NCBI GenBank assembly: GCA_946549155.1
Contig: CAMNQN010000193.1
Span: 1-6,221 of the forward strand
Reading direction: 5' to 3'
Length of the DNA: 6,221 nucleotides
Source of the DNA: an uncultured Lachnospiraceae bacterium
GTDB taxonomy: Bacteria > Bacillota > Clostridia > Lachnospirales > Lachnospiraceae
The position numbers and the translations under genes are program-made. Numbering within the stretch: position 1 is the first letter of the stretch; every line of letters begins with the position of its first letter. The notes beneath the pieces were generated by a model. It was not told where the DNA came from and did not search any database. It was given only the letters and a program-made list of their open reading frames with translations. Shown here piece by piece: positions 1 to 4,965 of this stretch.

Positions 1-194
1 CGGAGGCACTGTTGGAAGTAAAGTCTAATGATGCGCTTGAGGTGATGGGCTGGCCGGATAATCTGAAACTGAAATCTTCCATGACATTATTCGCTCTGGC
101 AAAACCGGAATGTGAAGTATTTCAGAAGGTATTGGACAAGTTCTTCCGGGGAGAACGGGATCAGAGAACTGTGGAGATTTTATATAATATATAG
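1..194 (+). CDS. DUF1810 family protein, C-terminal part (gene cut by window edge)
   Basis: The reading frame is open at the left edge, so this is the 3' part of a gene; about 63 residues are visible. A TTG at 12 is only an internal codon, since the frame stays open upstream of it. The visible part fits the C-terminus of the DUF1810 family (usually about 140 residues): WPDNLKLKSSMTLF, then VFQKVLDKFFRGERD and a final leucine-rich turn. In this family the SSMTLF and VLDKFF..G..D..T segments are the most conserved tail motifs. DUF1810 proteins are small, soluble and of unknown function, so no role is assigned. The stop at 192-194 is followed by a 57-base gap with no clear terminator before the next gene. 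The family call is fairly secure; the N-terminal half cannot be judged here. Confidence 0.8.
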   Translation, partial: EALLEVKSNDALEVMGWPDNLKLKSSMTLFALAKPECEVFQKVLDKFFRGERDQRTVEILYNI

Positions 195-237
195 CTTGAT
201 GCAACCAAAGCAGAACAACTCATTTTCATTTTTAGAA

Positions 238-243
238 GGGAGG
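238..243 (+). promoter_or_regulatory. Ribosome binding site that fixes the ATG at 252
   Basis: GGGAGG lies 8 bases before ATG 252. The longer downstream frame, which opens with TTG/ATG codons at 292-300, has no such site. This argues that translation really began at 252 and that the two frames are parts of one gene. Confidence 0.75.
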
Positions 244-251
244 CAGTATAG

Positions 252-597
252 ATGGACGAGAGAACCCCCAAACGCCCAGGGTACATAGTTTTTGATGATG
301 AAGAAGAATTTGATGGTCATATATGGATTGTCGGATATGGTTTACCGTGGGATTACACTGGTAAAATATTATGCTCCGGATGGAGTAACGCTCAGTGAAA
401 TTATTCATTTCTGTTTTTGCAGTCATTATAATAAAACAGATGTGGAAGTCCAGCAGGAACTTGGTATTGGAAGGACTCCGTTTTATAAAATGAAGAAACA
501 GGCATTGCGGTATCTTGGATTCTACTTTTACGAGATCGTGGTGTCACAGGCAAAGATGAAAAGAATGAAACCGTCATTTGGAGTGGAAGAAGAGTGA
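252..597 (+). pseudogene. Frameshifted small sigma/ArpU-like HTH protein (phage or mobile-element type)
   Basis: A strong ribosome site starts a frame at 252 (MDERTPKRPGYIVFDDEEEF...) that stops at 396-398. The rest of the protein continues in the +1 frame to 597: YGLSDMVYRGITLVKYYAPD, then DVEVQQELGIGRTPFYKMKKQ and ALRYLGFYFYEIVV. Joined near 319-324 the product would be about 115 residues. The DVEVQQELGIGRTPFYKMKKQA segment reads as a helix-turn-helix of the sigma-70 region 4/ArpU-like type, often found in prophage and integrative elements as a small transcription factor. The join falls in a short (AT)3 run: restoring one AT unit gives a continuous GHIYGLSDM reading. Unless this is a sequencing error, the full protein is probably not made; a shortened product of about 100 residues from 292 would need an unsupported start. 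The exact family is inferred from the HTH pattern. Confidence 0.6.
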
Positions 598-619
598 ACA
601 TAAACAGGCGCAAATCATG

Positions 620-668
620 AAAAAGCAGAACCATACGCAGAGAAATCTGGTGTATGGTTCTGCTTTTT
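620..668. terminator. Rho-independent terminator, probably bidirectional
   Basis: A perfect 17-bp stem pairs 620-636 with 652-668 around a 15-nt loop. The core is GCAGAACCATAC / GTATGGTTCTGC, flanked by A5 on the left and T6 on the right. It therefore ends in a T-run on either strand. It sits between the plus-strand HTH gene (ends 597) and the minus-strand brnA (ends 715), so it can end both converging transcripts. Confidence 0.9.
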
Positions 669-714
669 TAGCCATCAGGAGCAAACTGCTTCCGATACCA
701 GCCCCATAGGGTGT

Positions 715-924
715 CTAAACCCAGTTGACTTGCGGCTGTTTCTTTTTCTCAGCACAATCGGAAAGATACAGATTGATAAGTGTCTGGTATGGAATGCCGG
801 AAGCGTTCGCCTGGGATTTAAAATACTCAATGGTATCAATGTCTATATTGATCGTGATCTGCTTCTTCAGCCTGCCGGCATACGGGTTTTTGCGGGCTTT
901 GCTGAAATCATATTCATCCTTCAT
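715..924 (-). CDS. brnA: BrnA family antitoxin (type II toxin-antitoxin)
   Basis: This intact 69-residue protein matches the BrnA antitoxin pattern: an N-terminal MKDEYDFSKARKNPYAGRLK toxin-wrapping segment, then KQITINIDIDTIEYFKSQANASGIPYQTLINLYLSDCAEKK, which is a ribbon-helix-helix DNA-binding fold. In the family BrnA neutralises the BrnT ribonuclease and, as a dimer or complex, represses its own promoter. The ATG at 924 has GGGAGG 7 bases upstream, and the preceding brnT frame ends at 938, so the genes form a toxin-first operon with a 13-base gap. Here the partner toxin frame is interrupted by an amber codon, which leaves an antitoxin that may no longer have a toxin to neutralise but could still bind DNA or act on other BrnT copies. 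Its transcript probably ends at the hairpin at 620-668. Family call secure; orphan status is inferred. Confidence 0.88.
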   Translation of the reverse strand: MKDEYDFSKARKNPYAGRLKKQITINIDIDTIEYFKSQANASGIPYQTLINLYLSDCAEKKKQPQVNWV

Positions 925-937
925 GATGCTACCTCCC

Positions 938-1231
938 TTATAAATCTGAATTTCGATAGTATTTTGTTTCTGTAGTAGTTGCTTTTCTTGCTGAAATAAT
1001 GCGGATAACTGAATCGGATTCCCTGTAGCAGTGACATACCACGAGCAGATTCGCCTTTTTGCTCAGGCCTAAAATGATAAATCGATCCTCCTGTTCTGAA
1101 TGCTCTGGGTCATCAATGACAAGGGCCTCCGGATCATAAAATACCGTCCGGGCTTCCTCAAAGGATATTTTATGCTTTTTCTTATTGATTTCGTTTTTAT
1201 TCTGGTCCTATTCAAATCTGATATCTTCCAT
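938..1231 (-). pseudogene. brnT: BrnT family toxin gene with in-frame amber codon 8
   Basis: Reading the minus strand from ATG 1231 gives 97 codons: MEDIRFE, TAG, DQNKNEINKKKHKISFEEA, then RTVFYDPEALVIDDPEHSEQ, EDRFIILGLSKKANLLVVCH, YRESDSVIRIISARKAT and a stop at 938. Length and motifs match BrnT, a RelE-fold ribonuclease toxin; the family normally has FEWDxxKN...KHGISFEEA and ends near RIISARKAT. The stop stands exactly where the conserved tryptophan of FEWD belongs (TGG to TAG; base 1209 reads t where c is expected). No ATG follows in frame, so no near-full-length product can restart. The remainder of the frame is undamaged, suggesting a recent mutation. The gene lies directly upstream of an intact brnA and behind a consensus promoter. 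A sequencing error at 1209 would restore a normal gene. Confidence 0.85.
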
Positions 1232-1247
1232 AATTATATTATAATTA
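1231..1247. promoter_or_regulatory. Inverted repeat over the brnTA -10 region, candidate BrnA operator
   Basis: TAATTAT-ATT-ATAATTA is a perfect 7-bp inverted repeat centred at 1239, covering the -10 box and the expected start of transcription. BrnA-type ribbon-helix-helix antitoxins commonly repress their own operon by binding such palindromes, so this is a plausible operator. The region is very AT-rich, so chance symmetry is possible. Confidence 0.5.
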
Positions 1248-1266
1248 TAAAATAAATATATGTCAA
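1238..1266 (-). promoter_or_regulatory. Consensus promoter of brnT-brnA
   Basis: On the minus strand, TTGACA (1266-1261) is followed after exactly 17 bases by TATAAT (1243-1238), a perfect sigma-A promoter. Transcription should start near 1231, which is the A of the brnT ATG or within a few bases of it, and no ribosome site precedes that ATG. The toxin mRNA may therefore be leaderless, whereas brnA has its own GGGAGG site. Confidence 0.8.
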
Positions 1267-1310
1267 TTATATTTCAAAGGAGCTTTATTTTAAATGAAAG
1301 GCCTAATCCA

Positions 1311-1323
1311 CCAGCTATGCTGG
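1311..1323. repeat. Subterminal hairpin of the IS200-like left end
   Basis: CCAGC-TAT-GCTGG forms a 5-bp stem with a 3-nt loop. Small subterminal hairpins of this kind are recognised by Y1 transposases of the IS200/IS605 family as single-stranded DNA. The role is inferred from its place upstream of tnpA. Confidence 0.5.
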
Positions 1324-1365
1324 AGAGAATAGGGTAGTTGGAAACGGTGAGGATATCAATAAAAA

Positions 1366-1421
1366 TCCTCCTATGCTACAATGAAATTGGTGTCGCAAGC
1401 CAAATTTCAAGCATAGGAGGA
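1366..1421 (+). promoter_or_regulatory. Long 5' leader hairpin that hides the tnpA ribosome binding site
   Basis: A perfect 12-bp outer stem pairs 1366-1377 with 1410-1421. Inside it, 1382-1390 pairs with 1400-1409 as a 9-bp stem with one bulged A (1402) and a 9-nt loop. The right arm includes most of GGAGGAGG (1416-1423), the ribosome site of tnpA. In the transcript the site would be paired, which fits the known translational self-restraint of IS200-type transposases. Confidence 0.75.
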
Positions 1422-1428
1422 GGTCCAA

Positions 1429-1791
1429 ATGGACAATAAAAGTTTATCACATACCCGTTGGAAATGCCAGTATCATATAGTTTTCATTCCAAAGTATCGC
1501 AAGAAAATATTGTATGGAAAAGTAAGAGAGGATGTAAGAGAAATCCTCAGTACACTATGCAAGTACAAAAATGTGGATATTATTGCAGGTGCAGTGTGTG
1601 CAGATCATGTACATCTTAGTGTTGCAATTCCGCCGAAACTTAGTATATCAAATTTCATGGGGTACTTGAAGGGAAAAAGTACATTGATGATTTTTAAAGG
1701 TTTTAGTTTTTTTGAGGTTGAAAAATTGATGCAAAACTGGGAATTGTCAAAAGATGGAAAACCTCTGAATCGAATTAATCCATTAGTATAA
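1429..1791 (+). pseudogene. tnpA: Truncated IS200-type transposase (Y1_Tnp) joined to a foreign tail
   Basis: Residues 1-89 are a clear IS200/IS605 Y1 transposase: SLSHTRWKCQYHIVFIPKYR, then the metal-binding HUH motif CADHVHLSVAIPP with histidines 60 and 62, then NFMGYLKGKSTLMIF. Family members are about 130-155 residues and carry the catalytic tyrosine in a later RGYYV-like helix. Here family similarity ends after residue 89 and the frame runs on for 31 unrelated residues (GFSFFEVEKLMQNWELSKDG, KPLNRINPLV) to a stop at 1791. Without the tyrosine the protein cannot cut or join DNA. The tail probably belongs to an older gene next to the DUF2442 gene, exposed by a deletion through the IS right end; I do not recognise it. 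The start ATG has a strong but hairpin-covered ribosome site. Confidence 0.8.
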
Positions 1792-1807
1792 TTAGAGAGG
1801 TGATGTC

Positions 1808-2083
1808 ATGTTCCCCAAGGTTGTACAAGTTGTACCAATGAGAAACTATTCCGTTTATGTGTATTTTGAGAATGGAAAAATTGTATGCTACGATATGCTT
1901 CCGATGATTGAAAAAGAGGTGTTTCGGCCTTTGAAGGATATTTCTATTTTTACGGATACCTGTACTGTATTGAATGATACACTTGCGTGGGATATTCAGG
2001 GAAACAGAGATAGTACTTCCTGTTTGGATATTGATCCAGATACGCTGTATGAGCTACCGTATATGGAGGAGCAGATTGCCTAA
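1808..2083 (+). CDS. DUF2442 domain protein
   Basis: This 91-residue protein matches DUF2442: N-terminal FPKVVQVVPMRNYSVYVYFE (family: a beta-strand pair ending in F.dG), then EVFRPLKDISIF and the tail LDIDPDTLYEL, the most typical family signature. The residues GNRDSTSC (about 65-72) before the tail look slightly longer than usual. DUF2442 proteins are often encoded beside DUF4160 proteins, and the pair has been suggested to be a toxin-antitoxin-like module; that partner is not present here. The start is supported by GAGAGGTGA about 5-7 bases before ATG 1808. It begins 16 bases after the tnpA-tail stop, so it may have been the second gene of an operon whose first gene was largely removed. 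No own promoter is obvious. Function unknown. Confidence 0.75.
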   Translation: MFPKVVQVVPMRNYSVYVYFENGKIVCYDMLPMIEKEVFRPLKDISIFTDTCTVLNDTLAWDIQGNRDSTSCLDIDPDTLYELPYMEEQIA

Positions 2084-2140
2084 GACTTTTTGCAGGGGAA
2101 GAAAAATATCATAAATATACTGGCTATTGACGATGGTAAG

Positions 2141-2190
2141 ATTTGGGGGAAGCACCTTCCCCCAAATTTCAGCAGCTATCCCCCAAATTT
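2141..2190. repeat. Perfect 12-bp hairpin plus a third copy of its arm
   Basis: ATTTGGGGGAAG (2141-2152) pairs perfectly with CTTCCCCCAAAT (2156-2167) around a 3-nt loop. CCCCCAAATTT from the right arm (2159-2169) recurs as a direct repeat at 2180-2190, so the G-rich arm can pair with either copy. It lies between the convergent DUF2442 and GH13 genes, but no T-run follows on either strand, so it is not a standard terminator. The origin is unknown; it could be a small repeat element. Confidence 0.65.
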
Positions 2191-2232
2191 GAAAATGCAA
2201 AGGAGAGAGAAAAAACGGGGAGCAATTATCCA

Positions 2233-3786
2233 TTAAATCTTAATAAATGCCGCAGAAGCCGCCGGTATCTTCCATTCTCCGTTCTCATAAGCCGGTATCC
2301 CGTGATTGGAATAAATCACTTCTCCCAGGCTTTCAAACTCCAGCCGACATGTTACATCCCTGCCGCTTGGATTGAGTACAACTAGAATCCGTTCTTTTTC
2401 GTCCTCTCTAAGATATACAAACGGATACTCGTTTTCTTTTGCATACAAAATGTGAAGCGGAGCCAGGCTCTGCAGTGCTGGATGTGCCTGCCGGATTCTG
2501 ATCAGCTTCTGCACTTCCCTCCAGAGAGAACCTTCCCTGGAGATCTGGTCCTTCGCAGTAGGGCGGTTTTCATCAGGATCCAGCGGAATATAGAGCATGC
2601 CGGGTGCAGCGGAAGAGAAACCTGCATTGAGGGAACGATTCCACTGCATAGGCGTCCGGCTGCCGGTACGGTCATACCCGCCCTCCACAGAATGTAACCC
2701 TTTTTGGTATTTCATGCCGATCTCATCTCCATAATAAACGAACGGAGCTCCGGGCATGGACATCAGGAAAGCAAAGACCAGCTTGATTTCTGCTTCATCC
2801 AGCTGTCCGCCCAGACGCGGCATATCGTGATTGCTGGAGGGAATACAAATCAGCCCCTCTCCCTTTGTGGAATCCACATATTCCTGATATTTATCCGCAA
2901 AAGCCTTAATATTGCCCTTTCCCTCCCTGGAGAAGTAAGGATGTTCGCCCCGGAACAGATCCAGGTACCTGGATGGACCGAAATGCAGCAGAAAATCCAT
3001 GTGAAAACCGCCCTTCAGCGACTGATCCGGCTGTCCCCATTCCGATATGATGGCCGCCTGCGGATATTTCTTATCCAGAAACGCACGAATATCCTGCCAC
3101 AAAGCAATATTGGCAGAACCATCCTCATCCCCCTTGACCAGGCTTGCCGCCATATCCACACGGAAGCCGTCGCAGCCAAGCTGAAGCCAGAATTCCATTA
3201 CATCCTTCATGGCCTGCCTGGTGGCCATCGCCTCCGGAGAATCCGGCGCAAACTGCCATTCCCGGTCCGGATGGGCAAATCCATAATTGAGTGCCGGCTG
3301 CGTGGAGAAAAAGTTGGTGGCGCAGCTTCCATTGCGGTCGGAGATACCCCGGATACTGCCGCTGATATTATTCACTCCATCAAAGTTTTCCCAGATATTG
3401 TTGCTCCAGATATAGCGGTGTGTGTATTCATTTTTCTCTGCCCGCATAGATTCCCGAAACCACTGGCAGTCATAGGAGGTATGCCCCGGCACCAGATCCA
3501 GGATCAGATGCATGTCCCTTTTGTGCACCTCCCGGAATAGCCGCTTTAAATCCTCGTTAGTGCCGTATCTGGGCGCAGCCTTATAGTAATCCCTGATATC
3601 ATAACCGGCATCCGTAAAAGGCGAATCGAAGCAGGGGTTCATCCAGATTGCATTGCACCCCAGTTCCTTCACATAGTCCAGCCTGTCTATAATTCCCTGA
3701 AAATCACCGATTCCATCCCCGTTGCTGTCCTGAAAGCTCTGGGGGTAAATCTCATAAAAAACAGCATTTTTTAACCATCCCGGCAT
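2233..3786 (-). CDS. GH13 (alpha-amylase family) glucosidase, cytoplasmic, oligo-1,6-glucosidase-like
   Basis: This complete 517-residue protein has the GH13 TIM barrel. Residues 8-19 (AVFYEIYPQSFQ) open the barrel; D20-S-N-G-D-G-I-G-D28 is the calcium-type loop; AGYDI (60-64) is a -1 subsite motif. Conserved region I reads DLVPGH (97-102), region II GFRVD with nucleophile D211, region III IISEW with acid/base E249, and region IV SSNHD with D321. GDEIGM (353-358) and RTGSRTPMQW (373-382) follow, then a C-terminal beta domain ending at AAFIKI. There is no signal peptide, so it should cleave alpha-glucosidic bonds of imported oligosaccharides in the cytoplasm. Linkage preference cannot be read from sequence; trehalose- or sucrose-active relatives are alternatives. 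AGGAGG (3794-3799) lies 7 bases before the ATG. The divergent AraC-type gene is its likely regulator. Confidence 0.9.
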   Translation of the reverse strand: MPGWLKNAVFYEIYPQSFQDSNGDGIGDFQGIIDRLDYVKELGCNAIWMNPCFDSPFTDAGYDIRDYYKAAPRYGTNEDLKRLFREVHKRDMHLILDLVPGHTSYDCQWFRESMRAEKNEYTHRYIWSNNIWENFDGVNNISGSIRGISDRNGSCATNFFSTQPALNYGFAHPDREWQFAPDSPEAMATRQAMKDVMEFWLQLGCDGFRVDMAASLVKGDEDGSANIALWQDIRAFLDKKYPQAAIISEWGQPDQSLKGGFHMDFLLHFGPSRYLDLFRGEHPYFSREGKGNIKAFADKYQEYVDSTKGEGLICIPSSNHDMPRLGGQLDEAEIKLVFAFLMSMPGAPFVYYGDEIGMKYQKGLHSVEGGYDRTGSRTPMQWNRSLNAGFSSAAPGMLYIPLDPDENRPTAKDQISREGSLWREVQKLIRIRQAHPALQSLAPLHILYAKENEYPFVYLREDEKERILVVLNPSGRDVTCRLEFESLGEVIYSNHGIPAYENGEWKIPAASAAFIKI

Positions 3787-3856
3787 AAAAAGACCTCCTG
3801 TTCGTTGTATTTGCAGTCATCTGCTGGTATCATTGGAGTAAAAGAGTTTGTTCTCC

Positions 3857-3873
3857 GATAATGCAAGATTATC
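3857..3873. promoter_or_regulatory. Palindrome in the GH13/AraC divergent spacer, candidate operator
   Basis: GATAAT-GCAAG-ATTATC is a perfect 6-bp inverted repeat with a 5-base centre, 70 bases before the GH13 start and about 110 before the AraC-type start. AraC proteins often bind direct half-sites, but dimers can use inverted ones. It is the clearest symmetric site in the spacer; binding is inferred from location only. Confidence 0.4.
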
Positions 3874-3891
3874 ACACACAAGAGAGAAAAT

Positions 3892-3921
3892 GTATTACTA
3901 TTTCTATGAAAAATAACACAA
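3892..3921 (-). promoter_or_regulatory. Possible weak promoter of the GH13 gene
   Basis: On the minus strand, TTGTGT (3921-3916) is followed after 18 bases by TAATAC (3897-3892). Both boxes are imperfect, as expected for a promoter needing an activator, and the candidate operator lies just downstream at 3857-3873. Other weak pairings exist in this AT-rich spacer. I saw no convincing plus-strand promoter for the AraC-type gene. Confidence 0.3.
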
Positions 3922-3969
3922 TTGCTACCATCCCCGCTTTTTCTGATGCAGGGAACAGGATTATAAAAT

Positions 3970-3975
3970 GGGAGG
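3970..3975 (+). promoter_or_regulatory. Ribosome binding site favouring a GTG start at 3983
   Basis: GGGAGG is 7 bases before GTG 3983. An in-frame ATG at 3968 lies just before it and has only a weak CAGG upstream; ATG 3992 is too far from the site. The GTG is thus the best-supported start of the AraC-type regulator. Confidence 0.6.
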
Positions 3976-3982
3976 AAAAACA

Positions 3983-4849
3983 GTGAAGGCGATGCGGGAA
4001 CAGGCAGAAAGGGGAAACTTGTTATTCCCCTTCCAGCATTATAAAATGACAAATGAAGGAGGCAACCTCTTCATTCCCTATCACTGGCATGAGGAGATTG
4101 AAATTTTATATTGTATATGCGGAACGGTGACCCTGCAGCTCAATGGCAGCTCTCACCTTCTAAAACAGGGCGATATCTGCTTTATCAACCGGGAGGAGCT
4201 TCATCAGTTTTATTCCGCAGATTTTTCTATGTACTATTATGCTTATGTATTTCCGATGGAAAGGCTTTGTTTCTCACAGCAGGATTACTGTCAGGTAAAG
4301 TTTATCCAGCCCATGCTTGATATGGCCCGTCTGTTCCCGACGAGACTTCCCGCAGACACCGCGTGTTATGCGACAGTCCGTCAGGAAATGGAAAACATTA
4401 TCCGGGTAAATGAAGAAAAAAGTACTGCGTACCAGCTGATGACCAAAGCCTCCTTGCTGAAAATTATTGCCGCGCTGGCACAGGAGGGACTGTTTTGTGA
4501 TGCGTCGCTGAAACCTGCAGAGGACTACGGGGAAGATGCTCATCGCATCCGCCGGATCACCGACTGGATGAAGCTTCACCTTGCAGAAAGAATGACCCTG
4601 GATATGGCTGCTGATTTCTTCCATACATCCCCAAAGTATTTTAGCCGGTATTTTAAGAAACTCTTTCAGAAAAACTTCAGTGAATACCTCAATCTTCTGC
4701 GCATTGAAACAGCTTGTATGCTGCTGCTTACTACGACAGACAGCATTTCTGACATTGCCTGCCGGTGCGGTTATGATAATACCAGCTACTTTATCCGGAA
4801 ATTTAAAGAACAGACAGGAAAAACACCTTTTCATTACCGGAAAGAATAA
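3983..4849 (+). CDS. AraC family transcriptional regulator with N-terminal cupin-type sensor
   Basis: From GTG 3983 the protein has 288 residues (293 if read from ATG 3968). The N-terminal half is the AraC sugar-binding/cupin type: IPYHWHEEIEILYCICGTVT, then a glycine-rich turn and LLKQGDICFINREELHQFY. The C-terminal 95 or so residues carry two helix-turn-helix motifs: MTLDMAADFFHTSPKYFSRYFK and, after SISDIACRCGYDNTSYFIRKFK, the family ending GKTPFHYRK. Such regulators bind a small ligand, usually a sugar, and activate nearby catabolic genes. It is transcribed away from the GH13 glucosidase, sharing one spacer, so that enzyme is the obvious target. No transporter is encoded in the window. 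The ligand is unknown. No strong terminator follows; only TTTTTT at 4868-4873 without a good stem is seen. Confidence 0.9.
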   Translation: MKAMREQAERGNLLFPFQHYKMTNEGGNLFIPYHWHEEIEILYCICGTVTLQLNGSSHLLKQGDICFINREELHQFYSADFSMYYYAYVFPMERLCFSQQDYCQVKFIQPMLDMARLFPTRLPADTACYATVRQEMENIIRVNEEKSTAYQLMTKASLLKIIAALAQEGLFCDASLKPAEDYGEDAHRIRRITDWMKLHLAERMTLDMAADFFHTSPKYFSRYFKKLFQKNFSEYLNLLRIETACMLLLTTTDSISDIACRCGYDNTSYFIRKFKEQTGKTPFHYRKE

Positions 4850-4898
4850 ATTGCCGCTGCATTGCTGTTTTTTAATTGTCCATAAAAATAAGTTTACA

Positions 4899-4927
4899 TT
4901 GCCTGATTAAAACCGGCGTTGTAAAAT
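4899..4927 (+). promoter_or_regulatory. Probable promoter of the SRAP gene
   Basis: TTGCCT (4899-4904) is followed after 17 bases by TAAAAT (4922-4927), about 38 bases before the SRAP start. Each box has one or two departures from consensus. No LexA-type site was recognised around it, so SOS control is not supported by the visible sequence. Confidence 0.5.
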
Positions 4928-4965
4928 GAAATAAGAGCGGTAAGGAAGGAAAGGCAGGAACTGCA

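Larger units (their letters stand above)
1297..1695 (+). mobile_element. Left part of an IS200/IS605-type insertion sequence, right end missing
   Basis: From about 1297 the sequence has the layout of an IS200-group left end: a short hairpin CCAGC-TAT-GCTGG (1311-1323), a spacer, a long hairpin over the start of tnpA, then the transposase frame. Homology to the transposase stops near 1695, after residues GKSTLMIF. No accessory tnpB gene and no right-end hairpin follow. The element is therefore a remnant that cannot move by itself. The left boundary is approximate, because this family makes no terminal inverted repeats or target duplications that could be used to place it. Confidence 0.65.

Noticed and set aside
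2141..2167. Hairpin read as a rho-independent terminator for DUF2442 or GH13
   Set aside because: The stem is strong but neither strand has a T-run right after it, so it was listed as a repeat instead.
2143..2385. 80-codon plus-strand frame over the G5/C5 hairpin
   Set aside because: Its 5' part is encoded by the repeat element and its 3' part is antisense to the GH13 gene; no family match seen.
2704..3540. 278-codon open frame on the plus strand
   Set aside because: It lies wholly inside the GH13 gene on the other strand, has no family motifs, and is a shadow frame of a protein with clear catalytic residues.
3771..4052. 93-codon minus-strand frame reaching from the AraC-type gene into the GH13 start
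   Set aside because: It overlaps the GH13 start and antisense regulator sequence, has no recognisable motif, and the spacer is better explained as a divergent regulatory region.
4274..4834. 186-codon minus-strand frame
   Set aside because: It is antisense to the AraC-type regulator, which has clear cupin and HTH motifs; no independent support.
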